From Peronospora farinosa (taxonomy: Eukaryota > Oomycota > Peronosporomycetes > Peronosporales > Peronosporaceae), in NCBI GenBank assembly GCA_947646735.1, contig CANTFK010000298.1:44588-108587 (forward strand): a stretch of DNA of 64,000 nucleotides, in the 5' to 3' direction. Positions 33,901 through 44,497 of this stretch are shown here, one piece after another. The notes below the pieces were generated by a model that made no database searches, was not told the DNA's origin, and saw nothing but the letters and a program-made list of their open reading frames with translations. The stretch's first letter is position 1. Each line of letters begins with the position of its first letter. The position numbers and the translations under genes were made by a program.

Positions 33901-34719
33901 ATGGCGCAGGGACTTGGTGAACAAGCCCTGGTCAACCTCTTGCATTTTCCTCTTGAGCAACATGTTGCTCAGTTGAAGCAATTTGAGGCGTTTGTGCTCG
34001 GACAGCGTAGAAATGCGTCCGAGGCAAAAAGCCAAGCTACGGCTGAGTCCATCAATAAGGCTCAGGATGATGAGTATAGGCTTGAGCAGGCACGTAATGA
34101 GGCGCTCAACAGAACTGTTGAGACGCTCTCTGCCCGGCCTACTCAACCGAGGCCCATTCGGATGGACCTTCCGAAGCTCGATGGAACTAGCCCTCACACG
34201 ATTGTTCACTGTCTATTAGCAGTTGAGCAATGTGGAGTGGCGCAGCTCATCGAAGACGACACTAGAATGGTGTCGTATGCCATGTCCAACTTGCGTGGCA
34301 AAGCGTCAGAGTGGGCATACTCTGCGCTGATGGCAAATGCTGATGCATTTCCATCATGGGCGATCTTTAAAACAAAAATTCGCGCCATGTATCAGCCGCC
34401 TAACAACGAAGTGTTGCTTATGGCGCGCTTCTTTGGAGCACGACAGGCGAAACGCTCTCTGCAAGAAGTTGTGCGGGAGATGCGTTCGCTGTCGGCGTCC
34501 ATCAATGGGGAACCGATACCGGAACGTATCAAGGTGGCCACGTTCATGAATGGACTTAGGCACGGCCCATCGCGTCCGGCCCTTTTTAGAAAGGTGCCAG
34601 CGATGATGGAAGAGGCAATTGACATTGCCTTAGTTGAGGAGCAATCCTACAATAGTGCCTCGGCGATAACTTATATAAGCCGTCGGCTGAAAGGTCAAAT
34701 GCCACTTCTATGGAGTTAG
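33901..34719 (+). CDS. Gag of element C, intact frame
   Basis: An open frame of 272 codons from the ATG at 33,901. A coiled-coil-like N-terminus (EAKSQATAESINKAQDDEYR) is followed by the capsid core: PIRMDLPKLDGTSPHTIVH, AMSNLRGKASEWAYSAL and IRAMYQPPNNEVLLMARFF. It would form the virus-like particle shell. The frame stops just before the zinc knuckle, which continues in an overlapping frame, either through a programmed shift or through a mutation. Confidence 0.8.
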   Translation: MAQGLGEQALVNLLHFPLEQHVAQLKQFEAFVLGQRRNASEAKSQATAESINKAQDDEYRLEQARNEALNRTVETLSARPTQPRPIRMDLPKLDGTSPHTIVHCLLAVEQCGVAQLIEDDTRMVSYAMSNLRGKASEWAYSALMANADAFPSWAIFKTKIRAMYQPPNNEVLLMARFFGARQAKRSLQEVVREMRSLSASINGEPIPERIKVATFMNGLRHGPSRPALFRKVPAMMEEAIDIALVEEQSYNSASAITYISRRLKGQMPLLWS

Positions 34720-35370
34720 GCAATGCAGATGTGATCTGCTACAAGTGCGGCAAGCAATGCCATATGATGGCTCGCTGCTATGCCAAACTTGCTGCTGGTA
34801 CTAAGGCAGCCTGCAAAAGGTCGCCCAACCCGAAGGGAGGTGCGAAAAATCAGCGTGCACGACGCACGGGTTCAGCACCTGCCCAAGAGGGGTCGGGAAA
34901 TGCGGAAGCGCAGTAGTGGCGGTATGCCCTACTGTAGCGGACTCTGAAGCTACCCCTAAGTTCAGAGTGATCGAACAAATGGGTAGCATAGCCCCTGAGG
35001 TTCCAAAAGGTCGGACCTCAACCCTTTTGGTCTATAGCGCTCGAGTAAGAGGCTATGACCAAGTGATGACCCTTCTCGTGGATTCGGGTGCATCACAAAA
35101 CTTTGTGAAACTCGCGGCTCTGAAAAAGAGACCGGCGAGTTATGAGTCGCTTTGCCAGGATGGCAAGCGAGAAGAGGCGATCGTTCGTTTAGCGAAAGGC
35201 GCGCTCGTCAAATCGGAGGGAGTTCAAGTTGAACTCGCCTTCAGTTTCAGTGACTTCTCTTGTAAGAGAAGTTCACAGTGCTAGGTATGGAGAGTCCGTA
35301 TGACCTCATCCTAGGCATGCCTTGGTTGGCTAAACACCAATCATGGATAGACGGCGTACACGCATAGTCG
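34710..35370 (+). pseudogene. Zinc knuckle and protease of element C
   Basis: A CCHC-type knuckle, CYKCGKQCHMMARC, is in the frame at 34,710-34,916. The next frame (34,916-35,284) carries the aspartic protease loop LLVDSGASQNFVKLAAL with a normal Asp-Ser-Gly. After a frameshift near 35,270 the flap end continues as LGMESPYDLILGMPWLAKHQ. Frame changes make the unit non-functional as it stands. Confidence 0.8.
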
Positions 35371-35537
35371 CTAGCTCTACGCAAGACACCGGAAAGGATG
35401 TGCTCTTGCGAGAGGCTTATGTGGCTGATGCTGTGTCCAATACAGTCGAGGGTGCGATGACGGTATGTCAATCGACACCAGGAACTACCTAGCTCGAAAG
35501 GAGTGGTGTAGTTGGGAGTGCCCTGGCGGAAAACCAG

Positions 35538-36137
35538 GTGACACATATTCCTATCCAGGTCGAAAAGACTGGTGTAGTGAATGGGGCGATGACAGGTAGT
35601 CATGCGTCCGATAGTCCTGCACAGAGCCGAGAGCCTGTGGCAGTTGATGGTGGTCTGAAAGCAAGTCAAGCGACACAAGAACCAGCACAGAGCCATGAGC
35701 CTGGTGCGGTTGGAAGGAGTGCGTTGGCTAATACAGCAAAAACACGTTGTTCCAGGTCAAAGGTCGTGGTGACTCGAACAACGAGTACCAGACGTATTAA
35801 GACGATCAAGGGCACGTCGAAACGAGTGACCCTTGGATCAGTCTCGGTCCAAGAGGACGGACCCACGAATGAGTTGTTCGAGGCCGTCGAAGACAAGATG
35901 CCGGAGGCATCCTCGGTTGAGGTGCATCAACTTGTCTTGGCATCTGCCGAGGTGATAGTAAATCTCTCGGCGATGACGTGGGATCTGTTCCTGTCCGAAG
36001 TAAAGGAAGGAAAGATCCACGAGATAGTCGCACCAGTTACAGAAGAGAACGTGGTGGACTGTTGCTCTTCATTCACAATGGATGAGAGCGTCTTGGAGAC
36101 CGACAAGAAGAAACGGTTCGGTGCTCAAGGCTGGTAG
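35538..36137 (+). other. Protease-RT linker frame of element C, ~200 codons
   Basis: An open frame with repeated Ser/Pro/Ala/Gln-rich units (EPAQSHEPGAVG occurs with a near repeat about 20 residues earlier) and an Arg/Lys-rich middle. No domain is recognised. It is the variable polyprotein spacer, comparable to the repeat spacer of element D. Confidence 0.55.
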
Positions 36138-36149
36138 GCCTTGAAGGCA

Positions 36150-37120
36150 GCCCTTTCTATGATGTTCTGTGGAAACACCGTGATGTGTTTCCAGCAGAAG
36201 TGCCGAGCCGCCTACCGGCCGATAGGGGCATCAGGCACGAAATTGACCTGGAGCCTGGCATCAAGTATTGTGTGACCAGGCAATGGCCGTTACCGAAGGA
36301 ACAAGTCGATTACATCGATGAGTTCTTCGACAAGCGAGCTAAGGCGGGACATGTACGTGAGAGCAAGTCGCCTCACTGCAGCCCGACCTTCTGTGTGCGT
36401 AAAGAAACAGGTGGATGGCGCGTGGTTCGTGCTTATAATAAGCTGAACACGGCCACCATTCCGGCTCAAACGCCGATCCCACGAAAAGATGTCTTGTTGA
36501 ATTACATGGAAAGTCAACTATCTTTTCCGCGCTGAATCTGAAGGATGGCTACTATCAAGTTCTCATGAAAGATACTGATGTAGCCAGAATGGCAGTAAGA
36601 ACCCCCGAAGCGGTATGCTATGGGAGTGGCTTGTGATGCCATGAGGGTTATAAAAATGCTCCGGCAACATTCAACCGAGTCGTGGCTCACGTGATGCGTC
36701 AGCACCGTGCCTACGCGCCCCATTACTTTGACGATGTACTCGTGCATAGTAAGGCGGAGGACGATCTGATCGAAATAGAGTCGCATAAGCGTCATTTAGA
36801 CGGTGTGTTGCAGACGCTGGGTGACGCCCAATTATACGTTAACTTGCAAAAGTGCGTAATAGAGGTCCTCGCAGATACCTGTAATGGGCTGCATCGTAGG
36901 TACACGTGGTGTACTAACAGACCTGGAAAAGGTAAAATCTATTAAGGAATTCCAGTCCCACAACACGTGAAGGATCTGCGTCAATTCCTTGGGCTTGCCA
37001 ATTGCTTGCATAAATTCAGCAAGAATTATGCGGAGTAGACTAAGCCATTGTCTGACCTTTTGCAAAAGGATGCAGAATGGACTTGGTCCAAGGATCAAGT
37101 AGATACGTTTACATCAGTGA
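36150..37120 (+). pseudogene. Reverse transcriptase of element C
   Basis: The first part (36,185-36,535) reads FPAEVPSRLPADRGIRHEI, HCSPTFCVRKETGGWRVVRA and TPIPRKDVLLNYM. A frameshift follows, then ALNLKDGYYQVLMKDTDVA (motif A) and the catalytic box HYFDDVLVHSK near 36,720. Later stops (near 36,640 and 36,945) break the chain. Catalytic Asp residues are retained. Confidence 0.85.
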
Positions 37121-37143
37121 GAAAATATCTTGTAGCGACAACG

Positions 37144-37462
37144 TGTAATGGTCGACATTGCATATATAACATTAGCAGAAATAAACAATTACATTTGTAG
37201 AGGTGCTGTGCGGGCACAGCGTGGCAATATGTCATTTTTTTATTATGGCCTAAAGACCCAATATGGACCGATAATAATTTTGTCCTAAAAATCTAAAGGC
37301 GGGAACACTGTCGTATTTATTACGACATACAATCTTCGTAATTAGTACGAATTAAAACAGAATAACAATTAGCGTTAAATTTACTTAATATCTGATACTT
37401 GGGCTTGCGTCTTCCTCAAACGCACGTGTGAGCTAGTGACTGTACGTTCTATACCCGTTACA
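37144..37462 (+). mobile_element. Solo LTR inside the RNase H of element C
   Basis: A 319-bp AT-rich segment starting TGTAATGG and ending CCCGTTACA (inverted ends TGTAA/TTACA). It interrupts the polyprotein between SVRKYLVAT and ILRIATADKNFSVVCDAS. No clear target-site duplication is visible, so the exact ends may be off by a few bases. Confidence 0.6.
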
Positions 37463-37464
37463 CA

Positions 37465-37900
37465 CTATTCTTAGAATTGCCACCGCGGATAAGAACTTTA
37501 GCGTCGTCTGCGATGCAAGCAATTTTGCAATCGGCAGCGCGCTCATGCAGAAGGATGACAGCGGTATTGACCGTGTCATTTCGTATAAGTCTCGGCTTTT
37601 GAAAGCCGCAGAGCTGAATTAACCTGTGCATGACAAGGAGCTACTTTCAATTAAGTATGCCCTTGTAAAGTTTCGCGTGCACCTCTTGGGCACCGAACCT
37701 TTTGTGCTTTATACGGATCACGCATCACTGCGGGCCGCTATAAATTCACCCCACCTCTCGCCGAGAATGGCGAAATGGCTAACATTCTTCTCTGAATTTC
37801 ATTTCAAAGTTGAATATAAGCCGGGTAAGTCGAATGTCTTGACTGACGCGTTATCGCGCAGACCAGACTTCGAGGCAAGACACCAGGATAGTGTGTCTCG
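37465..37900 (+). pseudogene. RNase H of element C
   Basis: Reads NFSVVCDASNFAIGSALMQK (first Asp), PVHDKELLSIKYALVKFRVH (Glu), FVLYTDHASLRAAINSP (Asp) and NVLTDALSRRPDFEAR (Asp). One stop codon near 37,620 separates the first third from the rest. Otherwise this is the best-kept RNase H of the window. Confidence 0.85.
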
Positions 37901-39255
37901 TGCGAGAGCACAAGTTGAGTCGTCAACATTGGCAGCCATGAAGGCCTACCAAGTGACGAGCTCAATGGCCTCCGATATCAAGGAGGGTTACAGTCAGGAC
38001 GACCATTGTCGCCTGCTGTTGGATCATTTTGGTGGACGAAAGGTTACCCTTCCGTCGCACCTGAAAGCGAAGTTAAAATGCTTTAGTTACAGTGATGGTC
38101 AACTATGGCATCAGCTGTCACCTTGTGATCCCTTGAGAATCTATGTCCCTCATGACACAGATCTCAAGCTGATGATACTTCATGAGTGCCATGATGCGCC
38201 ATCTAGTGGGCATCTGAGCCGTGAAAAGACATTCTTACGAGTGTCAGAGGAATTTTGGTGGCCCCACCTATACCGGTGGATGGCCAACTATATTCGCTCT
38301 TGCGAAGAGTGTCAGCGCATAAAGCCCGCACCTTCGAACAGTGCGCCACTGAAGCCACTGCCTATTCCAACAGATTGTTTGAAGTCAGTCAGTTTGGACT
38401 TTATGTTTGGCTTACTGCCTGACCAAAAAGGCAGGACGGGGCTCGTCGTCTTTGTAGACAGAGCAAGATGGTGCATTTAGCACCATGTAGCACCAAAATC
38501 TCAGGAAAAGAGGCTGCCCTCTTGTTTCTGGATCACGTGTATCGACTACACGGGATGCTCGAGTCCATCGTATCGGACCGGGATCCGCGTTTTACGTCGG
38601 GTTTTTGGCGACATGTGTTTGAGCTGCTGGGTAGCAAGCTCCACATGTCAACAGCCAATCATCCCCAAACTGATGTCCAAACAGAACGTGCCAATCGAGT
38701 TGTGGCGGATGTGTTGCGTACAATAGCGACTCATAAAGAATGGAGCAAGCAATTGCCATTCGTGGAGTTCGTTATTAATAATAGTGTTCACGCCAGTACG
38801 GGTGAAACGCCGTTTTACATTAACGGACTGCGTCATCCTCGAACGCCAGTCTCGTTTGTACGCAGCCCGAGTCTTAGTGGAGGAGGGCCCCTCACTTCGC
38901 TCGGTGCAATGCCAAATAGGGCCAAGGTTGCACTAGTGACACTGCTAATTTAGCAGTGGTCACGACACCTACAGGTGTCAATGAGGAGGCATGGCAAGAA
39001 ATGCCAGTGCTCCTTGATGATGACACTATAGTGTTGTCAACAGCGTCGACCCATGAACGACCTCTTGGAGGTGTCATAGCTAGATCGATGCTAAAAATTG
39101 TGAGCGAAGCTCAGCGCTTTGTAGATGAGCGATTAGCCATCACACATAAAGTCCGTGACGCGATGTCAAGCGCACAGAACAAGCAAAAACACTATGCGGA
39201 CCAACATGGTCGCAAAAACAATAAAACTTTAGTGTTAGGGACAAAGTGCTATTAA
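37901..39255 (+). pseudogene. Integrase of element C
   Basis: The zinc domain (HECHDAPSSGHLSREK, then CEECQRIKPAPSNS) and the start of the core (SLDFMFGLLPDQKGRTGLVV) share a frame ending at 38,480. A one-step frameshift there is followed by 38,468-38,953 with SIVSDRDPRFTSGFWRHVF and HPQTDVQTERANRVVADVL, which hold the second Asp and the Glu. A further frame to 39,255 carries the C-terminal linker. Only two frame changes separate the pieces. Confidence 0.85.
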
Positions 39256-39879
39256 GTACTGCTACCCTACCTAAACATGCAATTTCTAAACTACCAGGTG
39301 GTACTACTAAGCTATTGCCCCGATATATTGGCCCATTTACGGGTCGAAGAGGTTGGAGACCTAAACTATAGGCTCACTCTCCCACTGTACACCCCGTATT
39401 CTATGTGGGTCATCTGAAACGGTTTGTAATCTATAAGAAATTACATATCCGCATCAGTCTAATGAGACCGATGGTGACGTCGACTATGAGTCGAGAGTCG
39501 TTACCTAAAAGGCGAAGGTAAAGGTGAAAAGCTTTCCGTCGACGATATAAGGCCCGTCAAAGGGCTTGGAGATCGAAGAAGACTCCGCGCGTGACGCGGG
39601 TGTCTCATTACTAGTTGTTTCTAAATGTTCAAGTGAAGCTTCGGACGGCCATACGCCTGATGGTCCCTTGCCTTCGCATCTTATAGTTCCGAGATCAGCT
39701 TGACACTCGAGGTCCGATAACCGTCGGTACACAGCAGCACTTTGTGTCTGCGTCTGAACGACGGCAGGATAAGCAGCCGCGAGTAGTTGGGCGTAATCGC
39801 CGCTCGGTATCGGGCGCCACCTTTGCTGGTGGATGCGGGTGAGAATACACGCTCCTTGCTGGAAGGTGCTTGGCCCACC

Positions 39880-40020
39880 GCCATCTGAAGCAGAAGATTG
39901 TATTTGTGTCCATTGCAAAGGATTTTGGAAGCGTTTCGACTCTTGGGAACCGGTTGAAGCGCTGCGCGTCGACGTGCCTTAGCTGGTGTCTGCTACGATC
40001 AGAAGCACCAGCTGCACTCG
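39880..40020 (+). pseudogene. Decayed chromodomain at the element C 3' end
   Basis: The plus strand reads HCKGFWKRFDSWEPVEALRV, then DVP, a stop, and a shifted Leu-Val-Ser-Ala. This matches the second half of a chromodomain (Trp/Gly, then SWEP, then DVP.LV), which Gypsy chromoviruses carry behind integrase to target chromatin. Larger minus-strand frames over this place are shadows. Confidence 0.55.
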
Positions 40021-40831
40021 CTCTGCTAGGTCCTGATGGACTAGCAGGGGCAGCGTGGCGAGACGATTTCGCACGTGTCATAGCCAAGCTATTTCGCTAC
40101 ATTTGCATGAGCAGTAACTCTGCTTCGTATCCGTCAGCCTTTTCATCAGTTGCAACACGACTAGAATAGGTAAAGCATGACCCAGTACTCTTCCCTGCCG
40201 TTTCCATGATGGAAAGACGCTAAAAAGGTTTTTAGCGTCAAAAGCGGCATGCTCTAGCAGTGTCGCACTATTCCCACTCGAGTTTAACCACTCGGATAAC
40301 GGTGGCATTGGTGGCAATATGGAGATCTGTCTCTTGATGTAGATTACATGAGAGCACGACAATGCAATTAACTCAAAGTGATGATGAGCACAGTGCATGA
40401 GACATATGTCCCCATCCCTAGAGTACCAACCTTCAAAAAAGTTCCATGCTTCCTGAAAGTGAGGGTCATTCCTCGTCTTCTATGCCAGTGATCGCAGAAA
40501 CCAACACTATGCGCGCTGCTTTAAAAGAAACAGTCGTGGCTTAACAGCAGGTCGGCGACTTTAAATTGTCCGCGTCTCACAATTCTTCGTTTGCCGTCTT
40601 GAAGATCATAAAAAAAGTCGGACTCAGCCGAGGGTAAGCTAAAAACTCCTTCGACTTCACAGTCGGCCTCATTAGCACGTCGTCGCAAGGGCAGCTACGG
40701 GAGTGGTGAAACCGCACAATAATAGGATGGATTGTAATGGGGCAACTTATTACATAAGTCGCTACAGTAATAATGCATAATTGCGTAAGTATATTACTCC
40801 CTCGCGCACTTCGCACCATGACACTATTAAT
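40021..40831. other. Spacer between elements C and D
   Basis: About 0.8 kb where the 3' LTR of C and the 5' LTR of D would be expected. I found no resemblance to the 5' LTR of C and no clear LTR ends. No gene is recognised. Confidence 0.4.
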
Positions 40832-41520
40832 ATGGAGACGTCAACGTACTCCGGTGATGGTCCTATTTGTCACCTCCTTAATCGCTGGTTTCGTGAGGTG
40901 GATATTGCGATATCGTCAAGATTAATTGATGCTCCGACGGCCAAGGTTAATTTTCTTCTGTCTCGGATTGTTGGCAAAGACAAGGAATGGGCTCTTGGGA
41001 AGCTTGTCGTAGATGAGTCGGCGTTACCTACGCTGGACGATATCCAGCGCGACTTACGATTGGCATTCAAGCCTCCCCCAAATAAATCTCCCTTGCGTGC
41101 AGACTTCTTCTCACTCAGACAGGGTACGATGCCGATGCGTGAATGCGTGCAGAAGTCACGACGTCTTGCTTCGCGCAATACCACGCATCCAATTGACATG
41201 GCCTCACTAGTTCATGTCCTCGTCTTCGGTATGCAGGAGAGCATGGCGCGTTGTCGACTCGCACGTTCTGAGCCGAGGTCCTCAAGGAGGCATTTCCCGC
41301 TCGCTTCGAGAAAATTACACTATCGCGTCGACGTACTTGCACGCAGTGTCACAACAATCCCGGACGTCTGGTCCAGAGCCAATGAAGCTCGACGCAATCG
41401 AGCCTTCTCGTGGTCGCGGCAAATAACTAGGCCTGCGATATTTCAATAATAACACGATCAAGTGTCTAAGCTGTGGCAAGAACGGCTCACGAGGAGATAC
41501 TGTGTCGCCGGTAATCCCAT
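40832..41520 (+). pseudogene. Gag and zinc knuckle of element D
   Basis: From the ATG at 40,832 the frame reads METSTYSGDGPICHLLNRWF, then KVNFLLSRIVGKDKEWALGK and FKPPPNKSPLRADFFSLRQG, a Gypsy capsid. The end of the frame (after about 41,270) is shifted. A CCHC knuckle at about 41,460-41,505 becomes visible only if one base is disregarded: CLSCGKNG is followed by Ser where His is expected. Confidence 0.75.
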
Positions 41521-41689
41521 CAAAAACGAGCGGTTTTAGTAGGCGCGGGCGTCCTACTGGCAGGAATGGAGCCCCGAGTACTCAGTGGCAAGCTTGGGCT
41601 CCTAGCCCCAAAGTGATTCACACCCACTGCAATGTCACCACCATGCGCGATGAGTCGAGACTGATTATTATCATTCTTATCGTTGCTGG

Positions 41690-42110
41690 AGTGAAGCGAC
41701 CACTCCGAGCCTCGTTGGATTATGGATCTTTTAACAACTTCTTTCGTGCATCCTGTTTGTCCCTTCTCCCGTCCACTATCACGGTTTGAGAAGGTCCAGG
41801 TGACATCGTTGTCAAACTTGCCGATGGACAACCAAAACGTGTTCCACGTAAAACAGTGGTTTTAGCGTACATCATCGACGGCTCCAGAGCAATGATGAAT
41901 TCTTGGTGTACGTGATGAATTATGCATTTGATTGCATACTTGGAATACCGTGGCTGTCACGGTATCAGCCGAAGATAGATTGGATATCTCGGTCTGTTAG
42001 ACGACGAAGCGGATATGACGTCAGTGAAGTGTTCACTCGTTTGTTGGTCGCGTCATCCGATTGGCCTCACATCAGGATCGTGAACGAACTCGCCACGACT
42101 AGTAGTTAGC
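41690..42110 (+). pseudogene. Protease remnant of element D
   Basis: Reads ASLDYGSFNNFFRASCLSLL where the active-site loop (Asp-Ser-Gly-Ala) should be; the Ser is Tyr and the loop is degraded. After stops, the C-terminal half continues as VVKLADGQPKRVPRKTVV and FDCILGIPWLSRYQPKIDW. It is clearly non-functional. Confidence 0.7.
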
Positions 42111-42189
42111 ACCTAGAGAGCGATGGCCCTCTGTGTGCAGTATGTTCCGTTACACTGATGAGGCCACAGAACGAGGCGGCCGAACAGCG

Positions 42190-42420
42190 GTTATCGCATA
42201 CAGATACATTGGTCGAGCAGGGGTCCCTGCATACACAGACTCCGGTCGAACAGGGGTTCCCGATTCATATTGAGGCGATAGAACAGGGGCTCCCTCGTAC
42301 AAACACATCGGCTGAGCAGAAGCTCCCGATCAATACCGAGTCGGTAAAGCAGGGGCTCCCGCAAACACACACATCGGTCAAGCAGAAGCTTCCGAGTGTA
42401 CCCGAGGCGGACGAGAACGA
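42190..42420 (+). repeat. 33-bp coding repeats in the D polyprotein spacer
   Basis: About seven units of 11 codons with the pattern (V/I/A)(E/K)Q(G/K)LP.(T/N)T.., for example TSVKQKLP and ESVKQGLP. They lie in an open frame starting at 42,158 between protease and RT. Confidence 0.75.
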
Positions 42421-42635
42421 GCTCCCGCCTCTAAGGGGATCGGGACGCAAGAGAAAACGCAAGAAAGGAGCACGCCGATCACCGAGACGAACACATTCAC
42501 GCCAAAATGTCGAGGCGGTTGAAGACAAGCTCCCGCCTCCAAGGGGCTCAAGACGCAAGAAAAAAACGCAAGAAAGGAGCACGCCGATCACCGAGACGAC
42601 GACATTCACGTCAAAATGCTGATGCAGATCATTCC
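42421..42635 (+). repeat. Tandem duplication of about 117 bp, basic spacer
   Basis: The block coding for LPPLRGSGRKRKRKKGARRS is repeated directly as LPPPRGSRRKKKTQERS after a frame change; the nucleotide repeat starts at about 42,421 and again at about 42,530. It forms a strongly basic stretch in the spacer. Confidence 0.7.
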
Positions 42636-42849
42636 GTAGTGACGGAATCTGTATGTGCGCTTGAATATGTAAAGGAGTCTCCACATCGTGGCCGCTACAT
42701 TGAGGTAGCGAGCCCTCCCGTGCACTGCTGCAGAGATCACATCTCTGTCAGACCTTTCATGGAATATTTTTCTTCATGACCTCAAGGCAGACGACATCGA
42801 GCAAGTGTGCGTCGTTTCAACCGCCGAGCAGCCAGTGAAGAAGTTCTTG

Positions 42850-43830
42850 AGGCTTTCCCAAAGAGCGCCTAGCCTAAATCAGCGCGCGAAGAACGCTTCG
42901 CGGCATGCTCTTCGTGCTTCGGGCAACCCTGTCTACGATTTCGCCCGTGAGTACGCCGACATCTTTCCGGAGAAATTTCCCGCTGAGCTTCCAGCGGATC
43001 GTGGAGTGCGGCAAGAGATAGATCTCGTGCCATGATCGAAGTATTGCGTGATGCAGAAGTGGACGTTACCTCGTGATCAAGCCATCGCTACTGATGAACT
43101 TTTGGAGGGGGGGGGGGGGGGGGGTCGCCGTAAGGCTGGTCATGTCTGCGAGAGTATCTCGTCTCATTCGAGCCCGACTTTCTGTGTGAAGAAAGCTATC
43201 CGCGGTTGGTGCATTGTGCACGCTTTAAAAAAGCTGAATGACGCCACGATCCCGGATCAAACGCCTATTCTCGAAAAGACATGGTATTAAATACCATGTC
43301 CGGGAGCGAGATTTACAGCGCCATAGTTATGAGTTGTCCTCATGAGAGACAGTGACATTCCGCTCACTGTGGTCATCACCCCCAAGCGGAATGCTTTGGG
43401 AGTGTTTAGTCATGCCAAAAGGTCTTAAGAACGCTACAGGTACGTTCAATCGAATGGTGACACAAGTACTTCGTCCCACTTCGCGATTTTGCACCGAGCT
43501 ACTTTGATGACATTTTTGTTCACAGCTGCGCTGAGCAAAATCTCAGCGCTACGGAGGTACTTGAAGCAGGTGTTTCAAGTTATGCGCGAGAATAAATTGT
43601 ATGCAAATTTGAGAAATGTGTCTTCTGTGCCCCCGAGATCCCAGTACTCGGATGCTACGTCAGCAAGAAAGATGTCCGCACTGATCCTGAGAAGATCTCA
43701 TCGGTCTGTTCCTAGCCAACGCCCAGGACCGAAGCTGAATTACGCCAGTGGATCGGTCTGGCGAATTACTTGCATAAGAATACGAAGAATTATGCTGAGT
43801 TAATCCATCCATTATTGACTTTGCTTTAGA
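42850..43830 (+). pseudogene. Reverse transcriptase of element D
   Basis: The N-terminal part reads FPEKFPAELPADRGVRQEID, then a stop replaces the next residue. The G18 tract follows at 43,107, after which the RT resumes with RRKAGHVCESISSHSSPTFC, a damaged motif A region, and the box YFDDIFVHS near 43,505. The section right of the G tract equals element A. Confidence 0.8.
43107..43124 (+). repeat. Homopolymer run of 18 G
   Basis: Uninterrupted G18 inside the RT coding sequence. Element A has only GGG at the same place (about 12,399-12,401). It marks the point from which the two copies become alignable at high identity. Confidence 0.98.
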
Positions 43831-43871
43831 AACGCAGAACATCAATCTGCCTTCGACTCCGTGGAAAGGAC

Positions 43872-44345
43872 TTGTCCGAGGCGCCACTGCTGATGTTACC
43901 TGACGACTCCAAGCCATTCCATGTCGCACGTGACGCAAGAATTTTCGCTTTAGAATGTGACCTCATGCAATTTGATGACGAGGGTCTAGAGCGCGTCGTG
44001 AGTTTTCAATCACGACAGATGAAACCCGCAAAGAAAAAATATCCGGTACACGACAAGGAGATTTTGGCTATGAGTTACGCGCTAATCAAGCTCAGAGTAT
44101 ATTTGCTCGGAAGAAGATGTGTTTAATCTATACAGATCACGCCTCATTGCGTACCGACGTCAAGAGTCCTCACTTGTCTCAGCATATGGCATGATGGTTG
44201 ACATTCATCGCCGAGTATAATTTTGTGGTACATTACAAGACTTGCAAGAACATCATTCTCGCTGACGCGCTTTCTCGTCGTCCTGATTACGATCCTCGGC
44301 GGGACATGTGTCATCAAACAGAGAATGTTGATGACGACGTCGACA
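43872..44345 (+). pseudogene. RNase H remnant of element D
   Basis: Copy of the RNase H at 13,162, with the frames in the same broken arrangement: HVARDARIFALECDLMQFD and PVHDKEILAMSYALIKLRVY, then a shifted IYTDHASLRTDVKSPHLSQ. Few substitutions separate the two copies. Confidence 0.8.
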
Positions 44346-44497
44346 TCTGAGCGTGTTGTATTGAGATAGGACTCAATTCTACGATCTCAACACCTGTGCT
44401 GCCGATTCGAACTCAGATCTGAATTTTACGCTAATGATTCCTTCTATGCGGGAATCATTAACTATCGTATCACCCCAGTGAGGGTTCACTCGCGAAG

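Larger units (their letters stand above)
33062..40200 (+). mobile_element. Element C: Ty3/Gypsy chromovirus-like element
   Basis: The order is LTR, primer site, gag, zinc knuckle, protease, RT, RNase H, integrase and a decayed chromodomain, which is the layout of a Gypsy chromovirus. Gag is intact; pol has frameshifts and stops and a solo LTR inside RNase H. No 3' LTR was found before element D begins. Confidence 0.85.

Noticed and set aside
39505..40087. Minus-strand frames of 130-137 codons
   Set aside because: They run antisense to the decayed chromodomain of element C and have low-complexity composition.
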